A stretch of DNA of 64,000 bases from CAVTWH01 sp963794685 (GTDB lineage: Bacteria; Actinomycetota; Actinomycetes; Mycobacteriales; Micromonosporaceae): contig CAWCFK010000005.1 in NCBI GenBank assembly GCA_963794685.1, positions 806,001 to 870,000 on the forward strand, written 5' to 3'. Both the position numbers and the translations under genes were made by a program. The notes beneath the pieces were generated by a model. It had not been told where the DNA came from, made no database searches, and was given only the letters and a program-made list of their open reading frames with translations. Shown in pieces: positions 1 through 8,001 of the stretch; the stretch's first letter is position 1; each line of letters starts with the position of its first letter.

Positions 1-96
1 CCGACAACGCCGCTGTGGCGGGCGACACGCCCGATCTGCCGCCCGCCGGGGCCGGTGACCACGTCCCTGCGGAACACCACACCTTCGCAGCGGTTG

Positions 97-507
97 TCAG
101 TCGTTCTCGGCCTCCTCGAAGCCGATCAGCCAGTGCAGGCCGAAGCGGTCGATGACCTGGCCGTCCGTGGCGCCCCAGGGCCGCTCCACCAGGTCGTCAA
201 CGACCTTGCCGCCTTCGCGGAGACCCGAAAACCAGGCGCGCAGTACGGCGGGCTTGGCAGTACCCAGCAGGGCCAGCATCATGCCCTCGCAGTGCACCGC
301 CCGTTCGTCACCCGATACGTCAGCGGCGAACAGTTCCACTGGTCCGTTGCGCAGGTAGCCGTGGCCGATCGCGTCGTCCGGTCCGTCGGTTCGGTTCATT
401 TCGGCGAAGGTGTGCAAGACGACATCGCATCCGAACATGTCGCCATAGAAGGTCAGGGCATCACGCGCAGTGCCGGGGAAAAGGACGTACGGGATGGGAG
501 CAGTCAT
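97..507 (-). CDS. VOC/PhnB-like glyoxalase-fold protein
   Basis: This encodes a 136-residue single-domain vicinal-oxygen-chelate protein of the PhnB/3-demethylubiquinone-methyltransferase-like group. It opens with the typical first strand (PYVLFPGTARDALTFY) and ends with a WGATDGQVIDRFGLHW strand that is the hallmark C-terminal repeat of the family. The ATG at 507 is preferred because it starts exactly at the conserved domain; an in-frame start 9 codons upstream adds nothing recognisable. Proteins of this family bind a metal and small substrates, but the PhnB-like branch often lacks a known reaction, so no specific substrate can be given. It reads away from the left edge and has no clear operon partner. 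The family call is firm and the function open. Confidence 0.85.
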   Translation of the reverse strand: MTAPIPYVLFPGTARDALTFYGDMFGCDVVLHTFAEMNRTDGPDDAIGHGYLRNGPVELFAADVSGDERAVHCEGMMLALLGTAKPAVLRAWFSGLREGGKVVDDLVERPWGATDGQVIDRFGLHWLIGFEEAEND

Positions 508-732
508 GCGGTCACATGCTACCGACCTCTCCACCGGCGCGCGGGGCCCTGGTTGAGCCGCACCGGTTCAGGCCACCGACGAGCCTCCGGCCGCGGCCCG
601 CGCAGCGTCCCAGCGCCGAAGAATGTTGGACGCTTCATTGCAGCGGCTTCAGCCTTCTGCGACCGGGAGCTGTTGCCTGTCCAGCAACGGTCTGGGCCGT
701 TGTGCTCGTCCCGTTGGCCCCTTCCCGCCCGT

Positions 733-1074
733 TCAGGTGGTGCGGCGGGAGCGGGACCTTGCCAACCCACCGAGGAGCGCGGCGAGCAGGCCGAACACGA
801 CCGCCACGAAGGCTCCGACGACGCCGTTCCCGGTGCCGGGACCGCCGTCAGCGGTGACCAGCACCAGCCCGCCGACGACTGCGCTGATCAGCCCGGCCAC
901 CAGGGCGACAGTTGAGCGCCGGTTGCCGCCCCGGCCGGTCGGGCGGGCCAGCGCCAGTGCACCGATGATCGCGCCGGCCAGCGCGACCGCGACGGCCGTG
1001 GTGGCCACCAGCCGGTCGGTGGTCAGCGTGTGCGCGCCCACAGTGGACGCGGCCAGCAGCAACTGAGTGGGCAT
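733..1074 (-). CDS. DUF6223-like small membrane protein
   Basis: This 113-residue hydrophobic protein has three to four predicted transmembrane segments. It carries an internal repeat-like pattern: a helix, then a GGNRRSTVALVAGLISAVVGG block, then VTADGGPGTGNG, then a second helix. That glycine-rich layout matches the DUF6223 family of actinobacterial membrane proteins, from memory of the family. The ATG at 1074 sits behind an AAGGAG ribosome site with a normal spacer, which decides against the longer reading that starts 50 codons upstream. It ends with a basic tail (RSRSRRTT). It is divergent from the histidine kinase gene. No biochemical role is known for the family. Confidence 0.75.
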   Translation of the reverse strand: MPTQLLLAASTVGAHTLTTDRLVATTAVAVALAGAIIGALALARPTGRGGNRRSTVALVAGLISAVVGGLVLVTADGGPGTGNGVVGAFVAVVFGLLAALLGGLARSRSRRTT

Positions 1075-1290
1075 GACGTTCTCCTTGCCTGGGTGAGCCG
1101 GACGCCGCTCATCGTGTCCGGCGCACCCGTCGCCGCGCATCGTGCCGGGGGCGGCGCCGCACGCTGCCACGAGCGCGGCAGCCGGCTGCCGCGGACGTGG
1201 CAGGACTCGGCGCAGGTACCACATCTGCGGTACGTGGGGACGCTACGCTCGGCCGACTCGCCGCGGCCCGGATCCGGCTACGGTGCCGGC

Positions 1291-2407
1291 ATGGGCAGTG
1301 CACGCATCGCCGTGCGGGACTGCGCGATCGCCCTCGGCGTCGCGGCGATCCTGCTGGTCACCGGCGTGTCCGAGCACCACGGCAGCACCGGCCCGGAGCT
1401 GCTCGGCTACGCGTTGCTGGCCGTCGGCGGCCTGGCGCTGGTCGCACGCAGGCGCGCCCCGGTCACCGTCCTGATCGTCACCGGGTTGTCGGCGGTGGGC
1501 TACCAGGCGGCCGGATTCACTGCCTTCGCCGTCGCGTACCTGGTGGCGGTGTATGCCTCGATGCGGGCCGGGCGCCACGCCGCCACGGTGGCGACCAGCG
1601 TGGTCCTGCTGGTCGCTGCTGCCGGTCGCGGCGATGACCTCGGGACGGTATGCCACCGGCGAGGCGTTCACCGAAGCCAGAGGCGTTCTCCAGCTGGGCT
1701 GGCTGATCGCGGCCGGGGCCGCGGGTGAAGCGCTGCGCCAGGCCGAACGCCGGGCCGACGAGGCCGAACGCACCCGGGAGGAGAGCGCGCCGGCGCCGCG
1801 CCGACGAGGAGCGCCTGCACATCGCCCGGGAGCTGCACGACTCGCTCACCCACCAGATTTCGGTGATCAAAGTGCAGGCCGAGGCCGCCGTCCACCTGGC
1901 CCACAAGCGCGGCGAGCAGGTACCGGAGGCCCTGCTGGCGATCCGGGACGCCGGCCGCGAGGCGGCCCGGGAACTGCGCGCGACCCTGGAGACGCTGCGG
2001 GAAGACCCCGGGACCACGCCGTACGGGCTCGACCACGTCGCGGATCTGGTCCAGCGCGCCCGGACGAGCGGCCTGGACGCCTCGCTGACCGTCGAGGGCC
2101 GGCACACCGGGCTGCCGGCGGCGGTCGAGCGCACCACTACCGGATCGTCCAGGAGGCGCTGACCAACGTCAGCCGGCACGCCGCGGCAGCCACCGCATCG
2201 GTACGGATCTGCTACCGCCCCGACACGGTCGTCATCCAGGTCGACGACGACGGCCACGCGACACCGCAGCGCCCGCCGGTGCCCGGCATCGGGCTGCTCG
2301 GCATGCGGGAACGGGTGACCGCCCTCGGCGGCGCGCTGCGCACCGAGGCGCGCGGCGGCGGCGGCTTCACCGTCCGCGCCGAACTGCCCGTCGAGCAGGC
2401 CCCGTGA
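1291..2407 (+). pseudogene. NarL-type sensor histidine kinase, three frameshifts
   Basis: The reconstructed product is a HisKA_3 sensor kinase with about four N-terminal membrane helices, a dimerisation/phosphoacceptor helix with the His in RELHDSLTHQ, and a HATPase domain with the G-box GIGLLGMRERV. The reading frame must change near 1620, near 1790 and near 2135 to stay on the protein. Between shifts the sequence is well conserved and free of stop codons. This looks more like single-base indels than old decay, so either a recent pseudogene or assembly error is possible. The stop overlaps the GTG of the response regulator, the usual kinase-regulator coupling. The family call is firm; whether it is functional depends on resequencing. 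Confidence 0.8.
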
Positions 2408-3081
2408 TCCGGGTACTGCTCGTCGACGACCAGCCGCTCATCCGCAGCGGGTTCCGCGCGCTGCTGGATGCCGAGGACGACATCGAGGTGGTGGCCGAGG
2501 CCGGTGACGGCGCGCGAGGGGGTGGCGCTGGCCGGGCGGTACCTGCCCGATGTCGCCCTGGTCGACATCCAGATGCCGGTGGTCGACGGGATCGAGGCGA
2601 CCCGGCAGATCGTGGCCGACCCCGCCCTGGCCGGGGTCCACGTCGTCATCCTGACCAACTACGGGCTGGACGAGTACGTCTTCACCGCCCTGCGGGCCGG
2701 CGCTGCCGGCTTCCTGGTCAAGGACATCCTGCCGGAGGACTTCCTACACGCCGTCCGGGTCGCGGCACGCGGTGACGCCCTGCTGGCACCGTCGATCACC
2801 CGCAAGCTGATCGCCCGGTACGTCACCCAGCCACCACCCACCGACGCGGCTGCCGCGCTGCACCGGGTTGACCGGCCGCGAACGCGAGGCCGTCGCGCTG
2901 GTCGCGCAGGGCCTGTCCAACGATCAGATCGCCGCCCGGATGGCAATCAGCCGCGGTGACCGCGAAGACCCACATCAACCGCGCCATGACCAAGCTGCGC
3001 GCCCGCGACCGCGCACAGCTCGTGGTCCTCGCCTACGAATCCGGCCTGGCATCCCCACACCGTCCCGACGACAGACCTTGA
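2404..3081 (+). pseudogene. NarL/LuxR-type response regulator, frameshifted
   Basis: This encodes the partner of the kinase upstream, starting at a GTG inside its stop codon. The receiver domain begins MIRVLLVDDQPLIRSGFRALL, has the phosphoacceptor Asp in VALVDIQMPVVDG and the Lys in FLVKDILP. The C-terminal LuxR helix-turn-helix begins LTGREREAVALVAQGLSNDQIA and continues as TAKTHINRAMTKLRARDRAQ. The frame must shift near 2510, near 2865 and near 2955 to link these parts. The final frame ends at a TGA at 3079. As with the kinase, only indels break it. Together the pair would sense an unknown signal and regulate unknown targets. Confidence 0.8.
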
Positions 3082-3174
3082 ATCGTCGGGTCTGTCGCTC
3101 ATGTGAGGCGTGTTGACGTGATGTCGGCCGATGAGGGTCGATACCGCAGGGGTGCGGGTGGCGGCTTGTGTGGG

Positions 3175-3309
3175 TCAGCGTCCGCGCAGTTGGAGGCTGG
3201 CGGCGAGCGCCGTCAGGACCGCTACGGCGAGGACCAGCAGGGTGAGGCGGATGGCTCGGCGTCGGCGCGGTACCGGGGTCGGCTGGTTGGTCGGATCGGC
3301 TGTGGACAT
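3175..3309 (-). CDS. Small single-TM protein downstream of PadR unit
   Basis: This 44-residue protein has a polar, proline-rich N-terminus, a run of four arginines, and one hydrophobic helix (LTLLVLAVAVLTALAA), then a short LQLRGR tail. It starts at an ATG only five bases after the stop of the membrane protein gene, so it is probably translationally coupled to it as the third gene of the PadR operon. I recognise no family. The Arg block before the helix predicts an inside N-terminus. Confidence 0.55.
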   Translation of the reverse strand: MSTADPTNQPTPVPRRRRAIRLTLLVLAVAVLTALAASLQLRGR

Positions 3310-3314
3310 GGGTT

Positions 3315-4230
3315 TCACATCCCCTCGACCGGGTCGGCGGCCAGCGGGCCGGCTGGCGCGGGTGGGCGGCGGAGGAGGTAGCCGGCGAGAGCGGCGGCGG
3401 CCCACCCGACCAACGCGATGATCAGTGTCCCGACGACGAGGTCGACGATGTTGTTGGCGAGGCGGTCGCTGACCGTGCCGCGGACGGTGAAGCCGCCGTC
3501 CTGATCCGGTGGGCCGCCGCCGCCGAGGATGGCGACCGCGATGGTGGCATAGAGCAGTTGCAGCAGCCCACCGCTGAGCGCGGCCAGGCGGGCGACGCGC
3601 CGGCCCGCGACCCGGTCGCGGCGCCACAGGGTGCCAATGGCGCCGATGACGGCGGGTATCGCGAGGACCGTCACTGCCTGGTGCCAGCCGGTCGGGATGT
3701 AGGTGACCAGGTCGACCGGGGTGAACCCGGACTGCGCGAGTCCGGCCAAGGTGGCGAACAGGCCGCCGACCAGGCCGGGCAGCGCGATACCGGGCCGGCG
3801 CAGCAGTGCGCTGGCACCGAGCAGGTACCCACCGCAGATCAGCCCGGCGACTGCGACCGCGATCCAGCCACCGACGCCGAGCCCGTACCGGACGGTCAGG
3901 CTGGCGTAGACGATCAGACTCGCCGCAGCGGCCGCGATCGTCGCCCACAGACCGACGGCGGCGCGACCCCAGGGCGGCAGGAGCAGGGTGGCGCCGGTAC
4001 AGCCGAACGCGAAGCGCATCCGTCGCCACCTCCCGTCCAGGTGGCCCGAACTCGCCGAGCATGGCCTGGCCCCACTCGGCCCGCTGCGGGGACAGCAGAC
4101 CGACCGCCCAGCGCAGCAGCCGCAGCGGCGCATCCCCGGTCGCGCCGTCCAGGAACCAGCGCGGGTTGCGCCGGTACAGCGCGACCGCCACGGCGATCGG
4201 CGCCACCAGGAGAACGAAGAAGAACGGCAT
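3315..4230 (-). pseudogene. PadR-linked integral membrane protein, one frameshift
   Basis: The product is a polytopic membrane protein of the kind that commonly follows PadR regulators in actinomycetes, with the N-terminal signature RWAVGLLSPQRAEWGQAMLGEF and about seven later hydrophobic segments ending LVGWAAAALAGYLLRRPP. The frame is broken once near 4040, inside a GGG run; removing one G joins GEF directly to GHLDGRWRRMRF. Apart from that single base the gene is intact, so a sequencing error is a live possibility. The ATG at 4230 shares one base with the PadR stop codon, showing tight coupling. A transport or stress-sensing role is plausible but unproven. Confidence 0.7.
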
Positions 4231-4544
4231 CACGCCTCACTCAGACGGCGACGGGAACGGGCGGCGCTACCGACGCCGTGCGCGGCGGTCAGGGCGGCCA
4301 CGAAGTCGCGACCGGCACCGGTCAGTCGGTACAGGTGCCGGGGCGGGCTGCTGCCCTCGCCCGGCTCCCAGGACGTTTCCAGCAGGCCACGGTCAGCCAG
4401 TCGGACCAGGATCGGGTACAGCGAACCTGACTTGAGGTGCACCTCGGTGCCCAGGTCATAGCCGTAACGCCAGCGGGCCGGGTCGGCGGCCAGCGCCCGC
4501 AGGACCTTGACGGTCTGCGGCGAAGGGGGCCGTTTACGCTGCAC
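4230..4544 (-). CDS. PadR-family transcriptional regulator
   Basis: This 104-residue winged-helix regulator matches the PadR family. It has the KVLRALAADPARWRYGYDLG N-terminal helices, the recognition region KSGSLYPILVRLADRGLLE, and the wing residues HLYRLTGAGRDF. Subgroup-2 PadR proteins are about this length. It starts at a GTG and its stop overlaps the start of the membrane protein gene, so it is the first gene of a small operon with that protein and the 44-aa peptide. PadR proteins usually repress their own operon in response to small hydrophobic ligands, and an imperfect inverted repeat just upstream is a candidate operator. Confidence 0.9.
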   Translation of the reverse strand: MQRKRPPSPQTVKVLRALAADPARWRYGYDLGTEVHLKSGSLYPILVRLADRGLLETSWEPGEGSSPPRHLYRLTGAGRDFVAALTAAHGVGSAARSRRRLSEA

Positions 4545-4548
4545 GAAC

Positions 4549-4574
4549 GTTAACTCTACTCATGTAGCTGTAAC
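4549..4574. promoter_or_regulatory. Candidate PadR operator (imperfect inverted repeat)
   Basis: The repeat has arms GTTAACTCTAC and GTAGCTGTAAC around a 4-base centre (TCAT); 8 of 11 arm positions pair. It lies 5 bases upstream of the padR GTG, where an autorepressor would bind. The core ATGT-like half site is partly present. It also lies close to the left side of the IS607 element, so it could instead belong to the element end. Confidence 0.4.
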
Positions 4575-4639
4575 CGTCAAGGGGTGCCGGCGTAGGGGCT
4601 GCCAACTGTTGCTCTGTGAGTATGCATTAGGATGCTGTT

Positions 4640-5215
4640 GTGAACTTGAAGGAGTGGGCACGGGTGCAAGGGGTGCATCCGGTGACCGCGTACCGCTGGT
4701 TTCGGGAGGGCAAGCTGCCGGTGCCGGCCCGCAAGGTCGGTCGACTGATCCTGGTTGAGCCGGTTGAGGAGGCGCTGGAACGGGTTCGGGTGGTGGCGTA
4801 TTGCCGGGTCTCCAGCGCCGATCAGAAAGACGACTTGGAACGCCAGGCCGGTCGGGTGGTGACCGGGGCAACTGGTCGTGGCCTTGCTGTTGATCAGGTG
4901 GTGTCCGAGATCGGTTCGGGGATGAACGGCCACCGCCGCAAGTTGACCCGGGTTTTGTCGGATGTGACCGCTAGCGTCATCGTCGTGGAGCACCGGGACA
5001 GGTTGACTCGCTTCGGGTTTGAGCATTTGGCCGCGTCGCTGGCCGCGTCAGGGCGCCGGATCGTGGTGCTGGACGAGACGGAGACCACCGACGGTCTGGT
5101 ACGTGATGTGACCGAGGTCCTGACGTCGCTGTGTGCCCGCCTGTACGGGCGGCGTTCGGCGTCGCGCCGGGCGGCGAAAGCAGTCGAGGTCGCCACCGGT
5201 GGCGAGCCGGTATGA
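4640..5215 (+). CDS. tnpA: IS607-type serine recombinase TnpA
   Basis: This 191-residue transposase has an N-terminal MerR-like helix-turn-helix (LKEWARVQGVHPVTAYRWFREGKLP) and a C-terminal serine-recombinase catalytic domain. This reversed order is the IS607 hallmark. The catalytic motif is YCRVSSADQKDD, with nucleophile Ser58. Further resolvase features are GSGMNGHRRKL and VVEHRDRLTRFGFEHL. The length is typical. It starts at a GTG; its TGA overlaps the ATG of tnpB. The family cuts and joins DNA through a phosphoserine link and mobilises the element as a circle with little target specificity. Confidence 0.95.
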   Translation: MNLKEWARVQGVHPVTAYRWFREGKLPVPARKVGRLILVEPVEEALERVRVVAYCRVSSADQKDDLERQAGRVVTGATGRGLAVDQVVSEIGSGMNGHRRKLTRVLSDVTASVIVVEHRDRLTRFGFEHLAASLAASGRRIVVLDETETTDGLVRDVTEVLTSLCARLYGRRSASRRAAKAVEVATGGEPV

Positions 5216-6615
5216 GCACTGCGACGGTGGTGCAGGCATACCGGTTCGCTTTGGACCCCACGTCCGCGCAGGTCGAGGTGTTGGCCCGCAACGCTGGGGC
5301 GGCGCGGTTCGCGTTCAATCACATGCTCGCCCGAGTCCGGGCGGTCGGGGCGCAGCGCGAGGCCGAACGGTCCTATGGGATTATCGGCGACGGACTCACC
5401 CCGTGGCAGGGCTGGTCATTGCCGGCGTTGCGCAGGACCTGGAACCAGGTCAAAGACCAGGTCGCGCCGTGGTGGCCGGAGTGCTCGAAGGAAGCCTTCA
5501 ACACCGGCCTGGACGCTTTGGCGCGGGCGATGAGAAATTGGGCCGACTCCAGATCTGGCAAACGCAAAGGCACGCGGGTCGGGTTTCCCCGGTTCAAGGC
5601 CAAGGCCCGCACTCGTCGCTCGATACGGTTCACTACCGGCACGATGCGCCTGGATGCAGCCGACCGCCGGCACGTGGTGTTGCCGAGGCTGGGACGAATT
5701 CGTACGCACGAGTCGACCCGTAAACTCGCCCGTCGCCTTCAGGCGGGTACTGCGCGGATCATGTCCGCGACGATTTCGGAGTCCGGTGGGCGCTGGTTCT
5801 GCGCGTTCACCGTCGAGATCGCCCGTCAGGTTGGTCGCCCGGAGCAGGTGGCTCGTGCGGGCCGGATCGTCGGGGTCGACGCCGGGGTCAAGCACTTGGT
5901 GGTGTTGTCCACCGGGGAGATGATCGACAACCCGGCACCGTTGAAGACCGCGCTGCGGAAGCTGGCCAAGGCCCAGCGGCGCACGGCCCGCCGGGTCGGC
6001 CCGTACGACCCGGACACCCGACGCCGCCGGCAGCCGTCGAGCCGATGGCGCCACGCTCAGCAACAGGTGGCCCGGGTGCACGCCCGCGTCACGACGGTCC
6101 GCGCCCACACCTGGCATGAGCTGACCACCCGGCTGGCTCAAACGTTCGACCACATTGTGGTCGAGGACCTGCACGTAGCCGGTATGGTCCGCAACCGTAG
6201 GCTCGCCCGCGCCATCTGCGACGCCGCGCCGGCGACCCTGCGCCGACACCTCGGCTACAAAACCCAGTGGTACGGCTCCGTGCTGCACACCGCCGACCGT
6301 TGGTACCCGTCCAGCAAAACCTGCTCGGCCTGCCAGACGGTGAAACCCAAGCTGTCGCTGTCCGAGCGCCTGTTCACCTGCCAAGCGTGCGGAACGTCCC
6401 TCGACCGCGACGTCAACGCCGCACGCAACCTCGCCGCGCTCGTAGCGGCCGTCGACCCGCAGTTGCCAGGCGACGTTAAAACAGGACGTGGAGCCTGCGG
6501 AAGACCTCCGCCCTCGGGTGAGGCAGCAAGCCGTGAAGCGTCAAGACCGGGCCTCCCGGTCAACGCCGTTCGGCAACGAACGGCTGCCGATCACGAACTT
6601 ACTAAAGTTCATTGA
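5212..6615 (+). CDS. tnpB: TnpB RNA-guided nuclease of IS607 element
   Basis: This 467-residue TnpB has an N-terminal OrfB helix-turn-helix domain, a RuvC-like nuclease and a zinc ribbon. The RuvC acidic residues are all present: Asp223 in GVDAGVKHL, Glu318 in IVVEDLHV and Asp400 in DRDVNAARN. Zinc ligands are Cys371, Cys374, Cys390 and Cys393. The ATG in the tnpA stop is chosen over longer readings because the conserved start (VQAYRFALDPTSAQ) follows directly. TnpB proteins cut DNA guided by an omega-RNA copied from the element's right end, which helps the element persist. The Arg- and Gly-rich C-terminal tail is encoded by the DNA that also folds as the predicted omega-RNA. Confidence 0.95.
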   Translation: MSTATVVQAYRFALDPTSAQVEVLARNAGAARFAFNHMLARVRAVGAQREAERSYGIIGDGLTPWQGWSLPALRRTWNQVKDQVAPWWPECSKEAFNTGLDALARAMRNWADSRSGKRKGTRVGFPRFKAKARTRRSIRFTTGTMRLDAADRRHVVLPRLGRIRTHESTRKLARRLQAGTARIMSATISESGGRWFCAFTVEIARQVGRPEQVARAGRIVGVDAGVKHLVVLSTGEMIDNPAPLKTALRKLAKAQRRTARRVGPYDPDTRRRRQPSSRWRHAQQQVARVHARVTTVRAHTWHELTTRLAQTFDHIVVEDLHVAGMVRNRRLARAICDAAPATLRRHLGYKTQWYGSVLHTADRWYPSSKTCSACQTVKPKLSLSERLFTCQACGTSLDRDVNAARNLAALVAAVDPQLPGDVKTGRGACGRPPPSGEAASREASRPGLPVNAVRQRTAADHELTKVH

Positions 6616-6630
6616 ACGGCAACGGGTAGG
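6470..6630 (+). ncRNA. Predicted omega-RNA overlapping tnpB 3' end
   Basis: Three hairpins stand side by side here. The first is an outer GCCT/AGGC pairing (6493-6496 with 6521-6524) around GCGGA/TCCGC. The second is a perfect 7-bp stem GACCGGG/CCCGGTC with a 3-base loop (6545-6561). The third is a perfect 8-bp stem GCCGTTCG/CGAACGGC closed by a GCAA tetraloop (6565-6584). TnpB guide RNAs are known to lie at the 3' end of tnpB and run into the right-end flank. The exact 5' end and the guide start cannot be fixed from sequence alone. Confidence 0.6.
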
Positions 6631-6677
6631 CCAACTCGGCGCCGACATCACCTCATCGTCAGCCCGGTTGCCGTTCA
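6613..6677. terminator. Long-loop inverted repeat spanning both convergent stop codons
   Basis: The arms TGAACGGCAAC (6613-6623) and GTTGCCGTTCA (6667-6677) are perfect reverse complements, extended by GGG/CCC if one base bulges. Each arm contains the TGA stop of one convergent gene: tnpB on the left, the deaminase on the right. The loop is about 40 bases, long for an intrinsic terminator. It may act as a bidirectional terminator or be part of the IS end. Confidence 0.4.
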
Positions 6678-7640
6678 CCGCAGCTGCTTTGGATAGGGCG
6701 CGGCATGCAGGATGGGCGTACCGCCGGTATGCAGGAGCACGACGGTGGTGGTCGGGGCGATGTCACCATCGCGCAGTCCATCGGCGAGCGCCGCCAGGAC
6801 CCGGGCCGTGTACACCGGGTCGAGCAACAGCCCCTCGTGCCTGCCGGCCGTTGCGACCGCCCAGCGCACAGCGTCGGTGACCGCGCCGTACCGTCGCCCG
6901 GCCTGTCGGTGGTCGAATCTGGGCACACCATCCGGGTACGGCAGGTCGCACAGCTGCGCCGCTCCCCGGGCGATCGTCGACACCGCCGTAGCCAGGTCTT
7001 TCTGGGCACCCACGTCGACGCCCAGCACCCTGTCGAACGACCTCATGCCGACGGCGAGGCCGGCGTGGGTGCCACCCGTGGCGGTAGCAGTGGCGATCAG
7101 GTCCACTCCCGGCAGTTGGGCGCGGATCTCGTCGGCGGCACGCACGTAGCCGACGGCGCCCATGGCCGACGCCCCACCGACCGGGATGTGGTACGGCCGG
7201 CATCCCTCGGCCCGGGCCCGCTCCACCTCGGCCAGCACGGCCCGCTGTGTCGCTGGATAGTTGACGTCGCCGACCCAGCGGATCTCGGGCTCCAGCAAGC
7301 CGGTCAGCAACATGTTCCCGAGCCGCCGCCGCCGTCGCCTGGTGGTCGAGACGACCAGCCGGCAGCGCAGCCCCAGCCGGTTCGCCGCCGCGGCGGTCAG
7401 TCGGATGTGGTTGCTCTGCGGTCCGCCGCCCGTCACCAGCAGATCGCAGCCACGATCGACCGCGTCGGCGCAGAGGTACTCCAGGTGCCGGACCTTGTTG
7501 CCGCCGCCGGCCAGGCCGGTCAGGTCATCCCGCTTCACCCAGAACGCGCCCGGCGCGAAGCCGAGCGCAGCGCCCAACCGATCCGCCCGTTCCAGGGGGG
7601 TACCCGTGCCGGCGAGGTCGACCCGGCGCGGCCAGGTCAT
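6675..7640 (-). CDS. D-cysteine desulfhydrase / ACC deaminase family PLP enzyme
   Basis: This 321-residue protein belongs to the fold-type II PLP family of D-cysteine desulfhydrase and 1-aminocyclopropane-1-carboxylate deaminase. The PLP Schiff-base lysine is Lys49 in GGGNKVR. The substrate-binding GGGPQSNHIRLTAAAANRLGL and the phosphate-binding TATGGTHAGL loop are intact. The opening RVDLAGTGTPLERADRLGAALG is the standard N-terminus. Separating desulfhydrase from ACC deaminase needs key active-site residues that I cannot assign safely; the overall pattern is closer to D-cysteine desulfhydrase. An unusual run of six arginines lies in the STTRRRRRRLGNM segment. It converges on the IS element. 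Confidence 0.85.
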   Translation of the reverse strand: MTWPRRVDLAGTGTPLERADRLGAALGFAPGAFWVKRDDLTGLAGGGNKVRHLEYLCADAVDRGCDLLVTGGGPQSNHIRLTAAAANRLGLRCRLVVSTTRRRRRRLGNMLLTGLLEPEIRWVGDVNYPATQRAVLAEVERARAEGCRPYHIPVGGASAMGAVGYVRAADEIRAQLPGVDLIATATATGGTHAGLAVGMRSFDRVLGVDVGAQKDLATAVSTIARGAAQLCDLPYPDGVPRFDHRQAGRRYGAVTDAVRWAVATAGRHEGLLLDPVYTARVLAALADGLRDGDIAPTTTVVLLHTGGTPILHAAPYPKQLR

Positions 7641-8001
7641 CGTGGCACCGCCGAACCCGCCGCGACGGCCTGCGTCCGGCAGCCCGGGACGACGTTCATC
7701 GGGGCGTGTCGGGCTGTGTGCGTTGCGCGGCCAAGGTTGGTCCTCAGATCGGGCACCTCAGTGAGGTGATCTCGGTGACGCGATGCGTTCATTGTGCGAC
7801 ACGAACGCGGCTGTCCACGGTGGACAGTAGTGGACACCCGTTGAGTTCCTGCCCGACAGCGGCCGGGCGCTGGCCGGCCAGAAAGGGCAGCTCTGGGTCA
7901 CCCTCGCGGAGGAGACGGGACGCGGCCGGCCCGCCGGCGTACCAGATCAACTGCCGGCATCCTCAGCGGCAAGGCTCCCACCTGACGGGGAAGGAGGGGA
8001 G
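7641..8001. promoter_or_regulatory. Divergent intergenic region with a perfect palindrome
   Basis: No convincing gene lies here. It separates the leftward PLP enzyme from the rightward spermidine-synthase-like gene. It contains CTGTCCAC-G-GTGGACAG (7811-7827), a perfect inverted repeat followed by a second GTGGACA half at 7830. This is a good candidate operator for one or both genes. A strong AGGAGGGG ribosome site stands just before 8002. Confidence 0.5.

Larger units (their letters stand above)
4560..6640 (+). mobile_element. IS607-family insertion sequence (tnpA-tnpB)
   Basis: This is a two-gene element with an IS607-type serine recombinase followed by a 4-bp-overlapping TnpB. IS607 elements have no terminal inverted repeats and make no clear target duplication, so exact ends cannot be read from one copy; the limits given are approximate. 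The left end should lie between the padR promoter and tnpA. The right end should lie just past the structured 3' region of tnpB. Both open reading frames are complete, so the element may be active. It separates the padR operon from the deaminase gene. Confidence 0.8.

Noticed and set aside
1..96. Possible end of a gene entering from the left.
   Set aside because: Two frames are open and neither shows a recognisable domain in so short a stretch, so no gene is called.
6659..7009. Leftward Arg/Cys/Thr-rich frame overlapping the 3' half of the PLP enzyme gene.
   Set aside because: It is an alternate frame of the PLP enzyme, whose own frame runs to a stop at 6675 with all family motifs.
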